64,000 nt of DNA from Arabidopsis thaliana (Eukaryota > Streptophyta > Magnoliopsida > Brassicales > Brassicaceae): assembly GCF_000001735.4 (NCBI RefSeq), contig NC_003071.7:6441151-6505150 (forward strand), given 5' to 3'. The translations under genes and the position numbers were made by a program. The stretch's first letter is position 1. Each line of letters starts with the position of its first letter. Positions 50,556-61,957 of the stretch are shown one piece after another. The notes under the pieces are model-generated. The model worked only from the letters and a program-made list of their open reading frames with translations. It did not search any database and had not been told where the DNA came from.

Positions 50556-52136
50556 CTAAGAAGTAGGAAGCAACGGCAAATCAACCTCATCACACCACTC
50601 TACACATCTAGTCTCATAAAACAAAGTGTTCAACTTGTTTGGCCAATAAGTTAGCCAAATTTTGCCACCCAGTCTCCACTTCAACACACTTCCTTCCATC
50701 TCTCTCCCAACTCTCCACCCAACTTCATCTCCATACTCATCCCTTCCAAACACCATCCCCCCACTCTTCGTAAACACATTCTTTAAACCCTCTTGGTTTG
50801 GCTTCGGCTTAACGGTTGTCACTTCTTGACCGCTCTCTCTATCGTACAACACCGCATCAAAAACGGCAGCGTTTCCTTCGCTTTCCTGCTCTATTCTCCA
50901 ATCTTTAACCTTCCTCTTTGTTGCCATTCTTGCTCTTGCCTTGACTCTCGGAGCCACTTTACCTTTTCCGAAATTTCCCTTTAGCACTCTAGTCACCTCG
51001 ATATCTCTCTCCTCGTTCTTCGTTGACCTTCCTAGACTTAGCCCCGATACGTGGCTGGACCCGAGTTCTGGCCCGAGCCAGACCCGTACCCGTGATGGGA
51101 AGTACCTCTCCTCGGAGTAACAATCCGCTATCTGATTCTCCACGCCAACTCCTCCTTTGTGAAACCCTAGCTTCGAGACGTGGATGCGTATGTTGTCTAC
51201 ACGTGCGTTTACTTTTATGTAGTTCTCATAGAACTTAACGGAGTATTCAAACTGTACTAGTATTTCAGCTTGTTGATGCGACAAAGCGTAACGTAGGACA
51301 GCTTCTTTAGGCTCTACGAATGGAAACTTGACGATCTTGTTGTGAACCTCGTTAGAGCTATTATTTGTGACGTTCATTGACAAGATTGGGAAATAACCTT
51401 TCAAGATCCAAAGACCATGAGCTTCTGTGGCATACGAAAACCCCAACGAATGACGTGGCATGAGGCTGCTACTGAACTGTTTCAAACCAAGATTCCCAAG
51501 TCCTATCTCTTTAGAGATCATCCATTTGGATAAGGCATACGAAGCAGCTCGTACAATACAAAGCTCGGCGTCTACACCGAGAGAGACGAGAAACGTCCGT
51601 AAGACAGGTGCATGTTGACATGTAAGCGCGTTCACGTGTGGACCTAGTAAGTGTTGGAAGAAGAAAGAGCCTACTTCGCTTGGCGCGTCAAACACACACA
51701 ACCAGAAGAGGCGTGTGAGGAGGATTAGATTAAAGACTGATGAGAAGGATTCAGGTGAGTGAGAGTCCATGACCCAGCTAACTGGACTTGGTTTGATTTC
51801 AAGTTGTTCAAACTTTGTGCACGCGCCGTCGTGTGTGGTAGGGGAACGGGTGATTAGTTCTTGAAGAAGCTGGAGAACAAGAGGGAGGAACGGTTTCTCC
51901 GACGACAAGGGACATGTGTTGGAGACCCAAATGGTCGACGACTTAAGGAGGTTAAAACCCTCTGCTACAACTGTAAAGGTGAGAGAGTGAGATTCTTGGT
52001 CAGAACCCAAAGTCCGTTCGGCTCTAAGTTTGATCGAACGTGTCAAATCGCCAGCGAGCTGAAACACTGCGTGTGAATCAGACTCGCTGAACTCAGGATC
52101 TTCTGGAAGCTCACATATCCATGACCATGGGTCCAT
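50556..52136 (-). CDS. Uncharacterised plant protein, At2g15020 type
   Basis: A single uninterrupted exon of 526 codons from ATG 52136 (MDPWSWICELPEDPEFSESD). I recognise it as At2g15020; a paralogue in Arabidopsis is At5g64190. No catalytic motif or signal peptide is evident. The first half is leucine-rich and hydrophobic in places (SVFNLILLTRLFWLCVF near 140), suggesting a folded core rather than a clear membrane segment. The second half is basic with GKVAPRVKARARMATKRKVK near 410, which could bind nucleic acid or direct nuclear import (inference), and ends LPLLPTS. No lesion is seen. A TATA box stands about 100 bp upstream of the ATG. A degraded fragment of the same gene lies at 44449-44570. 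Function unknown. Confidence 0.9.
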   Translation of the reverse strand: MDPWSWICELPEDPEFSESDSHAVFQLAGDLTRSIKLRAERTLGSDQESHSLTFTVVAEGFNLLKSSTIWVSNTCPLSSEKPFLPLVLQLLQELITRSPTTHDGACTKFEQLEIKPSPVSWVMDSHSPESFSSVFNLILLTRLFWLCVFDAPSEVGSFFFQHLLGPHVNALTCQHAPVLRTFLVSLGVDAELCIVRAASYALSKWMISKEIGLGNLGLKQFSSSLMPRHSLGFSYATEAHGLWILKGYFPILSMNVTNNSSNEVHNKIVKFPFVEPKEAVLRYALSHQQAEILVQFEYSVKFYENYIKVNARVDNIRIHVSKLGFHKGGVGVENQIADCYSEERYFPSRVRVWLGPELGSSHVSGLSLGRSTKNEERDIEVTRVLKGNFGKGKVAPRVKARARMATKRKVKDWRIEQESEGNAAVFDAVLYDRESGQEVTTVKPKPNQEGLKNVFTKSGGMVFGRDEYGDEVGWRVGREMEGSVLKWRLGGKIWLTYWPNKLNTLFYETRCVEWCDEVDLPLLPTS

Positions 52137-52235
52137 TTTCTTGGACTTGGTTTATTTTTCTAAGGAAAATGTGTGTTTTAGTAGAAGGAAAAAGAGGAAG
52201 ATAAAATTCTTTTTGGCGAGGAATGGAGGTGGAGA

Positions 52236-52246
52236 ATTTTATATAG
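52236..52246 (-). promoter_or_regulatory. TATA box of the At2g15020-type gene
   Basis: On the minus strand 'ctatataaaat' lies about 100 bp upstream of the ATG at 52136, a normal distance for a plant core promoter. Confidence 0.55.
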
Positions 52247-52762
52247 AGATCGTGTGGTGGAGAAGTAGCCATGAAGGAGATTAAACTAATCAAAGATCCT
52301 TCAACCAAGGGATCATCGATTATATGAGGATCGTATCATACTGAAAAATATGTGGCTTTACAATATCTTCATTAATGATTCAGTTTTGTTTTCTTATTTG
52401 GATATTTGGTTTATAAAGAACCACGACCACTCTTTTTTGCATGGAGGAGGTCTCAAGGAAGGGACGTGGAGTTTTAACGTTTTCTCGTTTGTGGTATAAG
52501 CTACGTGTTGCATGGATTGGAATGCGAATACGTACATTCATTTTTCGATCACATAAAAGAGTTAATATAAATAAAGTATAGAACAAACATATTTGATTGA
52601 AAACGACATAATCACATAATTATAAATAAACAATTGATAATATATTTTTCAATTATTTAATTACTTCTATTTGGCCAATTGAAATAATGCAAATGTTTTA
52701 GGTTTATTAATTAGGAAATCCGATGAATAGTCTATTGGCCGATTACATTCATTTTAAAGAGA

Positions 52763-53002
52763 TTAGAGCATCTACAATGCACAAATTTAAGTGGATGTCT
52801 TTAGTTGTGATTAAAATAAAAGAACAAAAGAAGAAACAATGACATATTGCCACATAAGCAAAGATGTCTCTAAAAACATGTCTTTAATGTCTCCCAAAGA
52901 CACAATTTCCTTCCCTGCACTAACTTAAAGACATTTACTTATTATTTTATTCATTTAAAATCTAAAGACACTTATATTATTTGTGCAATGGAGATGGCCT
53001 TA
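52763..53002. mobile_element. Tourist/Harbinger-like MITE
   Basis: A 234-bp element at 52766-52999 with inverted ends 'gagcatctacaatgcacaaa' and 'tttgtgcaatggagatggcc' (three mismatches), flanked by TTA on both sides (52763-52765, 53000-53002), the PIF/Harbinger target duplication. Noncoding. Confidence 0.8.
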
Positions 53003-55034
53003 GTCGGACACTAAAATATCGGATCACTCTTTATATAAAAGCATAGACTCAAATTTGTTGGGTTTTATTTATATTGAAAATTTCTCAGTGTAGTTGCAAC
53101 TTTTATTGATTTTTCAATTTTTATTGTTTGCTGCTAATTCAAAAGTAAAATCTGAAATTTTAAAACACAGATAAGAGACAATGAAATAACCAAACTACAC
53201 ATTCAAAATTATATCAACATGTTTGTAACTTCTATCAAACTTTTTTTTTAATTTTTGTTTGGGCTCTCTATATACTATCTGACTTATGGTTTAGTTATCC
53301 TTAATTAATGAGCGTTTGTAATTAGAAATTGTTTTATGGGAAAAACGATTTAGTTTTCTCATGGGATGGAAGTTGAATCGAGAAAATGCGAGGAAGAAGA
53401 AGATATCATATAGGGCCAAAATTGTCAATCCATCAAAATGAAAAATGCTCATTCTTATAAATCCAATCTAAAATTGTCTATTTTTATAGTTTTTAAGCCA
53501 AAATATGCCAAACTCTGCAAAAAAATCCCAATCATGTATCAATTGTGGCAAAACCACCAAAAATGTGTCTCTTTGTTAAAAACGTTATTTTTGAATGTAC
53601 TCACACATGTAGGTATTTTTCTCTCATTCTTTTTGACTATTATACTCTTCCTTAGGTTTTTAATTAATTTTTGGTTTTCTTTCTCACGCCCAAAATTGTC
53701 TAATATTCGTCTTCTACACGAACTTCATCTTCGCTCACTCTTGACCTCAAGTTGATCAACTTTACCTACACCTCCTTTGTTTGTTGCTAATTCAAAACTA
53801 AAATATGTTATTTCAAAACTCATACAAGAGACAACGAAACAACCAAACTACACATCCAGTTTGTTATTTTCATCAAATTTTTTTTTAGGTTCTTTATATA
53901 CCATCAATCTTAGGGTTTAATTATCCTGAATTAACGAGTGTTTGTAATTAGAGGATATGGGATAATCGATTTAGTGCGGGTGATTATCTAGTATGCCTAA
54001 TTCTGCAAAAAAAAAAAACAATCATGGATCAATTATAGGAAAACCACAATAAAGTATTTCTCTTTATTAAAAACGTCATTTCAAAATGTACTCACACATG
54101 TAGGTATTTCTCTCTCATTCCTTTTGACTATTTTACCCCATCTCAACTTTTCAATTAACTTTTTGGTTTTCCTTCTCACGCCGAAAATAATTCAATATTC
54201 GTCTTCTTCTACACGAGCTTCATCTTCTCTTACTCTTGATCTTAAATTGATCAGATTTATCAACACCTCCTTTGCTTGCTGCTAATTAAAAATTAAGATC
54301 TGTTAATTCATACCCCATATAAGAGACAACGAAACAACCAAAATATACATCCAAAATTACATCAACATATTTTTTATTTTCATCAAATCTTTGTTTAATT
54401 TTTGCTTGGATTCCTTATATATCATTAGTCTTAGGATTTATTTATTCTTAATTAATGAGCGTTTGTAATTAGAAGAGATTTTATGGGATACGCAATTTAG
54501 TTTTTATGGGGATAGAAGTTGGATTGAGGAAAGAAGAAGAAGAAGAAGAAGATATCATACAAGGGAAAAATCGTTAATCTATGAGATGAAAAATGCTCAT
54601 CCTTATAAGCCTAATCCGAAAATGTTTTTATATATATATATATATATATATAATTTTTGGGACAAAATATGCCTAATTCTGCAAAAGCTTCAATCATAGA
54701 TCAATTATAGAAAAACCACAATAAAGTGTGTCCCTTTTTTAAAAGCGTCACTTTTAAATGTACTTACACATTTAAGTATTACTCTTTCAATCCTTGTTAA
54801 CTATTTTACACTTCCTCAATTTTTCAATTAATTTTTGGTTTTCCTTCTCAAACCGAAAATGATCCAATATTCTTCTTCTTTTACACGAACTTCATATTTT
54901 CTCCCTCTTGACCTCTAATGATCACCTTTACGGACATCTCCTCAGCTTGCTGCTAATTCAAAGCCATGATCTGCTATTTCAAAACCCAGACAAGAGACAA
55001 TAAAAGAACCAAACAATACATTCAAAATTACATA

Positions 55035-55318
55035 ACCATATTCAGTGGCGGATCTAGAGAAAAAAATTATATAGGGCACCAGTCATATTTAACTAACCAA
55101 AGTTTCCTTAATTAATAAAAATATGTAGGAAAAGAATAATAAAATGAAAAAGAATGGCAGCTAGATGGAATTGAACCCAATTTCCACAACATTACATGGG
55201 GCACCTCTACCTAATTAGCTAATAGATATTGATAATTACAGGTCATAAAGTAAATAGTTATAAAATGAATATGGGGCACGTCTACCCCTTTGAACGTATA
55301 TCCGCCCCTGACTATATT
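55035..55318. mobile_element. hAT-type MITE in the array
   Basis: 268 bp (55043-55310) with ends 'cagtggcggatcta' and 'tatccgcccctg' in inverted orientation and an 8-bp duplication accatatt/actatatt (one mismatch). It interrupts the 650-bp repeat unit exactly between 'caaaattacataaccatatt' and 'gttatttttatcaaatc'. Confidence 0.85.
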
Positions 55319-55335
55319 GTTATTTTTATCAAATC

Positions 55336-56636
55336 TTTGGCTGGGAATGGAGAGACAGAGGAAAAACATTCCGTACACTTAAAAGGGAAAATTACCTTTA
55401 TATTACAATTCACCATTTTCCTTAAATTACAAAACATGTTTTAAAAAAAAAAAAAAAAATACTGAGCCACTTGTGATTCAAATACATGAACAAAAAACAG
55501 TTGCTGCTAAGTACAATAAAATTTCAACAATTATTATCACCAAGTGAATTACTATTCCTAACTCATGAACCAAGATAACATGTTCAACAAAGCAGCATCT
55601 AAACCGCGAATGACGTGGACCGAAGTTATTCCACCGGTTCAAGCAAAAGAGTTCGGCCAACTCAATAACTATTCCCAAATCATGAACCAAGATAGCATGT
55701 ACAACAAAGCAGCAACCAAACCGCAATTGACGTGGACCTAAGAAATTTAACTGGTTCAATCAGATCTGATTCAAGCCAAAGAGTTCAGCCAAGTGAATGG
55801 ATATTCCCAAATCATGAACCAAGATAGCTTTTACAACAAAGCAGGAAGCAACCCGCGATTGACATGGAACGAAGTAATTCAATCGGTTCAATCAGATCTG
55901 GTTCAAGCCAATGTGTTCAGCCAACTCAATGACTATTCCCAAATCATGAACGAAGATAACATGTTCAACAAAGCAGCAAAGAAACCGCGGATGACATGGA
56001 GTATTTCTTCTGTATTTTTTTAATTTAATTATTTTTATTAAAATGATAGGCCTAATAATTTAATCTGTTGATACTATTTGTTTCTAAATTATTTTAATCA
56101 CTTGAAAGGGTTAGAAAATACTTGAATTGAGAAATAGTATAGGTTAGAAAATAATTTAATCTGTTGATACTTTTTAATAGGTTTCAATCTTTATTTAAGC
56201 AAAAATAGTATCAATCTTTACTTGTTGATCGTTATTATCTTTCGATATATTTGAATTGAGAAATATAGCATTAACTTAATTACATTTATGTTAATATTTT
56301 CTAAACAAATTACATTACATTTAATTAAAGTTCTAGCTTTTTATAGTTTTAAATAAATATAAAATTTAAAAATCATTTGTATAAGTTCCCAATATATGAT
56401 CTTTAATCCTATTATACATATAAAATATTATTATTTAAAATTAACGTTTTTTTAAAATATATATATTTTACCTATACTATGTCATCCGCTTTCACCATTC
56501 AACATATATATAAAGCGTTCTAACCGTTTGATCTATATTTGTTCCGCTAGATCTGCTTGATCCGTATTTTTCTTCTTGATACGCTTTAACCGCTTGATCC
56601 GCTCCGTCCAATACGCTTTCTCTATTCGGAGCCTTT
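55336..56636. mobile_element. 1.3-kb insertion with GGCT-type inverted ends
   Basis: The array unit is broken after 'atcaaatcttt' and resumes with 'tttatttaatttttacttgg'. The insert (55339-56633) begins ggctgggaatggagag and ends ctattcggagcc, whose reverse complement is ggctccgaatagag: an imperfect inverted repeat. TTT flanks both sides, a possible 3-bp duplication of PIF/Harbinger type. The left half contains a tandem peptide-coding repeat; the right half is AT-rich with 'cgcttgatccg' words near the end. Confidence 0.6.
55550..56023 (+). pseudogene. Tandem peptide-coding repeat, gene unknown
   Basis: About four units of 114-132 bp encode variants of FSQLNDYSQIMNQDSMFNKA followed by A.KPRMTW and a spacer such as NEVIQSVQSDLVQAN. 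The last two units are open together (55793-56023); earlier ones contain stops, for example in the segment after QLTWT. I do not recognise the parent gene. It lies entirely inside the GGCT-ended insertion, which suggests captured host coding sequence. Confidence 0.55.
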
Positions 56637-56836
56637 ATTTAATTTTTACTTGGGTTCATAATATACCATTAGTCTTAAGGTTTAGTTATCTTGAATTAAT
56701 GAGCATTTATAGAAGAGATTATATGGGATAAGCAATTTATTTTTTTTTGGGGATGAAAGTTGAATTGAGAAAACGCGAAGAAGAAGATATCAAAAGGGGC
56801 AAAATCGTCAATTCATCAGAAGAAAAATGTACGTCC

Positions 56837-57540
56837 TTAGACTATTTACAATGAGACTGTTTAAAAAAATATTCAACTGCTTAATAAATTTAGTGAAGGT
56901 GTTGAATAATATGAAAAGTATATGTGGATTAAATTGTGTTGAATAAAAAACAAATGGGACCCATGCTACCACATGGTGAACCGTAACTGGAAGAAGTGAT
57001 GAGCGAAGATGTGTGTTTTTGGGTGGTGATAGGTGTTATTTTCTTATTGGTTACTCAGATTTTCGTAATTTTTTATACTATCCCAATTATTTACATTCAA
57101 TTATTTTATAATAATAATTTTTGTTATTTAAAGATTTTTATACTAAAGTTCATCATTTTTTTAGGATCTAGTCTTAGATACTAGTTTTGTTGTATTTGGA
57201 CACAAAAAAAAAACTTCATTTTACATTATAATTTTTATATTATCTTCAAATAAATCCTTTTAGCAATGTTTTTCTTTTTTGTCAAATAAATCTCAATAAT
57301 AATTTTGTTAAATTAATAAATAATATTAATTATCATATAATAGTAAAGATTAGAAAACGACAAAAAGAGTATGAAGTAAAATTAGTAGGGTAAGGTGTTG
57401 AATTTTATTAAACAAAACTATTGTAAAGGTTAAAATTAAAATGAATGTTGAATGATTAGGTGAAAAAGAGATAAGCTGATTTTTAATGTTAAAAAGAGAA
57501 AAACAAGTGTTGAATTTTTGAACAATTGTACATAGCCTTA
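56837..57540. mobile_element. Tourist/Harbinger-like element in the array
   Basis: 698 bp (56840-57537) with inverted ends 'gactatttacaatgagactg' and 'caattgtacatagcc', flanked by TTA (56837-56839, 57538-57540). It lies inside the fourth 650-bp unit. The short open frame at 56996-57184 is hydrophobic and featureless, probably chance. Confidence 0.75.
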
Positions 57541-58699
57541 TAACAAAATCGTCAATTCATGAGATGAAAAATGCCCATCCTTATAAGCCCAATCCAAAAA
57601 TGCTTTTTTATAATTTTTGGACCAAAATATGCCCAATAATATAAAAACTCCAATTATTAATCAATTATGGGAAAACAATAATAAAGTATATCTCCTTGTT
57701 AAAGCATCATTTTTAAATGTATTCACACATTTAGGTATTTGTTTCTCATTCCTATATATTTTTTGACTTTCCTTCTCACGTTTAAAATTGTCCAACATTC
57801 GTCTTCTTCTACATGAGCTTCATCTTCTCTCACTCTTGACCTCAAATTGATCTGCTTTACCTACACCTCCTCTGCTTGCTACTAATTCAAAATCAAGATC
57901 TGCTATTTCAAAACTCATACAAGAGACAACAAAACTACACATCCAAAATTTCATCAACATGTTTGCTATTTTCATCAAATTTTTGCTTCATTTTTGCTTT
58001 GGTTCCTTATTTACCATAATTATTAGGGTTTAGCTATTCTAAATTAACGAGCGTTTGTAATTAGAAGAGATTTTATTTAATAAGCAATTTAGTTTTCTTT
58101 TGAGGATGAAAGTTGAATTGGGAAAAGCAAGGAGGAAGAAGATATTATACATGGACAAAATCGTCAATCCATCAGATGAAAAATACCCATCATTAGAGCC
58201 CAATCCTATCCTTTTTATAGTTTTTAGGCCCAAATCTGCTCATTACTGCAAAAGCCCTAACTATTGATCAATTATGATAAAAAACCGCAATAAATTGTGT
58301 CCCCTTATTCAATTTATTAAAAGCATCGTTTTTAATTATACTCACATATTTAAGTATTTCTCTCTCATTACTTTTGACTATTTCACCATTCGTCAGTTTT
58401 TCTTATTATTAATTTTGAGTTTTTCTTCTCACGCCTCAAATGGTCTAATATTCGTCTTCTTCTACACGAGTTTCATCTTCGCTCCATTTTGACCTCAAAT
58501 TGATACCGACAACTCCTTCGCTTGCTTGTAATTCAAAACCAAGATCTGCTATTACAAAAATCATACAAGAGACAACAAAACAACCAAACTACACATCTAG
58601 AATGACATCAACTTGTTTGTTATTTTTATCGAGTCTTTGTTTAATATTTTTTTGGATTCCTTATACACCATCAGTATTAGGGTTTAGTTATCATAACTT

Positions 58700-59180
58700 T
58701 TTTTAAATCTTTTTTTATCACAATTTTTCATTAAAATTTTGATTGTTTGTTAATTTTTTTTGTTCGTGTTTTTCATCGTAATTTTTCGTTAAAATTACCG
58801 GTTATTTTTCCGTTTGTGTTTTCTTATTGGCAACTTTTTGTAAAAATATTGACGGTTATTTTCCTCGGTTGTATCTCTTCACTGTAACTTTTCGTTATAA
58901 TAATGACGATTATTTTTTTTGGTTGAGTCTTTTCATCGTAACTTTTCGTTAAATATTAATAGTTACTTTTTTTTGTGTCTTTTTATCGTACTTTCTGTTA
59001 ATATTTTGACGATTATTTGTTCCGGTTGTGTTTTTTAGCGCAACTTTCCATTAAAATACTGATGGTTACTTTTTATCGTAACTCTACATTAACATTGGCG
59101 GTTACTTTCCTCGGTTATGTCTTTTTCTCGTAAATTTTCTTAAAAATATTTATGGTTATTTTTTCCGGTTAGTTATATAT
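58700..59180. repeat. ~55-bp minisatellite, eight or nine diverged units
   Basis: The words 'atcgtaacttttcgttaa' and 'gacggttattttcctcggtt' alternate through about 480 bp with substitutions. It begins where the 650-bp array ends. Noncoding. Confidence 0.75.
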
Positions 59181-59954
59181 ACTTTTAAATAACTACTAAA
59201 ATTATTATATGCATCATTTTGAGTTTGATTTATTTTTAAAAATTATTATATAAATAAATTTATAATATTTTTCCCCGCGATATGAGTCCTTGTTATGATA
59301 ATAAACCATTGCTTATCCGTAAATCAGGTGAATGTACATATATATATACTCTAAAGTTTATATATTATTAAGTGCCATAGATGAATATACATATATACGT
59401 CTTCTAAAATTTGAATATAGTTGAGTATTACTAGACAATTTGTCAATTTGTAACTATATTTTCATGTTATCTTTTTGGGATTATAGATAGGACGGTTCAT
59501 AAATGTACTTTTTCTTTACAGTATACATAATCAAACAAACATATCAAAAAACTGAGCTAACAAAAAAATGTGTGTATCAAAATTATCAAGAAAGATAAAT
59601 TAAACTACTATTAAAGATTCTCACGAAAAGGTGATGATTATTTGATATATACACACGGCCTTCATTGAGGACAGCAATATGAAGCAATGATATGTGACTT
59701 CCAATATTTTTACAGCAAAAATATTACTTTAAAAGATGGTTAAAGAAACGCAGAAATTTTATGATTGTTATAAATCCTCAATTTTTATTGATTTTGTATT
59801 TTAATCGCTAACTTTTGTTAATGGAGCCAAATTACTTTTAAATGGCTAGACAAAATAGTTATTTTTTTTGTCAAGACGACACGACTAATTTGACCAAGTT
59901 AAAAAAAAGTTAGCAATTAGATTGAGAAATCAACAAAATTTATGAACAACATGA
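59181..59954. other. AT-rich spacer, no gene seen
   Basis: No coding region, terminal repeat or tandem structure recognised. Confidence 0.45.
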
Positions 59955-60591
59955 AATACTTGTACTTTTTTTTTTGGTCAAACGGCTTGTTTTCATTCAT
60001 CCAATAAAAACAAGGTTACAAGTAGTTAAGGATACAAAGATAACAAGGCTTAAAGCGAAATAGCAACAACAGACAAAGGTTGAAGCAAATGCTACATAAA
60101 GAAAGAAAAGATAGTTCGACAAAGGATCCATGAGAGTTTGGAAGCCAAAGCTATAAAGCGAATTGGTGCAAGTGGTAACACGGTTTGTCGAAAAGTCATC
60201 TACATACGGAACGTTAGACGAAACAATGGCCACGGTCAAAAGACTAAGTGACGTTGAAAACGATTCCATAGTCGAGGTTCTCGCCGGCACGAGAGCGAGC
60301 TGGGTTTGCTCATCGACAAGGAGAGAGGTTAAAGTGTTGTTGGGCGGGTTTGAAGGTAAGGAGTTAAGGAAGCTTTGGTAAGCACCGCTCCATGGAGCAG
60401 GACTCATAATTCCATAGTTCCTCAAACCTTTGATTTCATGAATATCAACCTTAAAATCGTTGGGTAACACATGCTCAGATTCAGTATTCAGCGGAAATGG
60501 AGAAAAATGATTGAAGAAATTTCGGTAATCATCTCCACGTAGAGAGAAAATCATAATGCCTCTATGATCCAAAATGGAGAATACTTGTACT
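59955..60591 (-). mobile_element. Retroposed sequence with A-tail and 12-bp target duplication
   Basis: The insert (59967-60579) reads on the minus strand and ends in a run of A (T-run at 59967-59975). 'aatacttgtact' flanks it at 59955-59966 and 60580-60591 without mismatch. One frame is open across almost the whole insert, from the truncated 5' edge to 59997: Pro- and Ser-rich first, then a hydrophobic end (SNYLFFLYVAFASTFVCCCY). It may be a 5'-truncated LINE tail or a retrocopy of an unknown transcript; the hydrophobic end may be translated 3'UTR. Confidence 0.75.
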
Positions 60592-61001
60592 AAGCATAAG
60601 CATTTGTTTATTCTCTACTTGCATTTTTTAAATGACCTCTAAAAAAAGCACCAACGATTGACATTGAGTTTGGCTTTTGGTTGTCTCTTCCCTTTTCACA
60701 ACCTCTTACAAAACTGACAAAAAAACATATAGTGGAGCTAGCACAAACTTTAGGCTTCTCTACTTGCTTCTTTTTAAATGATCCTCTAATATGTTACCAA
60801 CGATTGATCTTGATAAAAGCGACGATTGTTCCCTGAATAACAAAACCAAAAGTAAAGATTGGCAGTTATTTATATATACAAACACAGAACACATAATGAT
60901 GATACACGAAGAACCATTTTTCACTAAATTTGAATCAAAGTATACCAAACAACATTAGGAAACCAAACACGGTTAAGATATAAAGTAAGAAAACAGCAGA
61001 C
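60592..61001. other. Spacer, possible further pseudogene exon
   Basis: Downstream of the TrpRS-like fragment on the minus strand. A splice-like acceptor near 60837 precedes a short open segment, but it does not look like the next TrpRS exon. Confidence 0.35.
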
Positions 61002-61350
61002 CTGGTCAATTGCACAAGGAATCAAGCAACGAAGCTTGTCCATTCCAGAGAACAAATTAAATGTGAAAATGAGCTAGGAAAAGATGGAGCTTCCTGCAAA
61101 TATATGGAATCCAATTTAGAATTCAGGTACCTGCTCCGCATGGAGAATGATTTTTCCAATATGATCTTCACTGGAAAAGCCAAATATTGCCTTAGCCTAG
61201 CAAGATAAAAGATATAAAAATGAAAACACATGCATTAGCGACATTGTGCAATTGAAGGAGATATATATAGAGAGAGCAAAGTCACCTTATTATATCGAAT
61301 ATTGTTTGAAACCTCGCTCATATTTTCTTATAGAAACCACTACACACAAA
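61002..61350 (-). pseudogene. Tryptophanyl-tRNA synthetase fragment, introns kept
   Basis: Three exon remnants on the minus strand: about 61350-61286 (MSEVSNNIRYNK), 61196-61131 (AKAIFGFSSEDHIGKI) and 61093-61002 (EAPSFPSSFSHL, then in a shifted frame MDKLRCLIPCAIDQ). They match the cytosolic TrpRS region where relatives have YNK..GIFGF..ED.IGK, then APSF..SF and CLIPCAIDQ. Exon edges keep GT and AG, so it arose by DNA duplication rather than retroposition. A two-base frameshift precedes the first remnant's ATG and a one-base shift lies near 61065. Exons on both sides are missing. Confidence 0.82.
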
Positions 61351-61957
61351 GTTAACGTTGGTTGTATATCTTCCCTCTTCAAAACTTTTTACATAAATAA
61401 TACACTCAAAATTTTATAAATTATGTGGAACTTGATGAAATATGATGTTTAGCGAAGAGTATATTTTACTATTTTCTAGAAAATTATATTATTTACTAAG
61501 AGATTATATATTAATTATGTTGTTGTTAAGTAATAATAGAATATTTACGTTTTACTGGTCTTAATGCCATTTATGAATTTGAATGTAAGCTAATATGATC
61601 ATAATTATCGGTTACATTGTAAAGAATTCATTGTTATAATGACATGCAATTTAATGTGGTTTTTTTTGGCTAAAAAGTTCTTATTGGTCTTGATTCTGGT
61701 CAAACAATATGAACTTTGTAAATGTACCAATTTTCTTTTAGAGATAGTTATGTATACTTATATTTAGAACCAATAAATTAAAGAAATTTTTTTGATATGT
61801 AGATAACACATGTCGAATCAATAGAGCGCCACTTGTCAGTTTTTTTAGAGCATAAGTTTGAGGAAATCTTATTTTATTATATAATAAAATATTTTTATTA
61901 TAACTAAAATATATTATCCTCCTTGATGACTTAACCCATCTGGTTTTTTTTTTGTAG
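61351..61957. other. AT-rich spacer between pseudogenes
   Basis: No recognisable feature except that 61940-61957 reads as a poly-pyrimidine tract and 3' splice site for the BRWD-like pseudogene. Confidence 0.45.

Larger units (their letters stand above)
53100..58690. repeat. ~650-bp tandem array, six copies, with three insertions
   Basis: The anchor 'ttgctgctaattcaaaa' or close variants occurs near 53128, 53781, 54278, 54946, 57878 and 58523. Other shared blocks are 'agagacaacgaaacaacc', 'gcgtttgtaattagaagaga', 'ctcacacatgtaggtatttc' and 'tacacgagcttcatcttc'. Spacings are 653, 497 (internal deletion), 668, 2932 and 645 bp. Subtracting the three insertions below from 2932 leaves about 657, so the array was regular before they landed. 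No coding function is apparent. A run of TA dinucleotides lies at 54630-54652 and (GAA)n near 54535. Confidence 0.85.

Noticed and set aside
55150-55175. tRNA-like B-box ('gaattgaacccaa') inside the hAT MITE
   Set aside because: No matching A-box or cloverleaf; the element ends are those of a DNA transposon, not a SINE.
56996-57184. Hydrophobic open frame that could be a membrane peptide
   Set aside because: Lies inside a TTA-flanked MITE-like element in T-rich DNA, where Phe/Ile/Leu-rich frames arise by composition.
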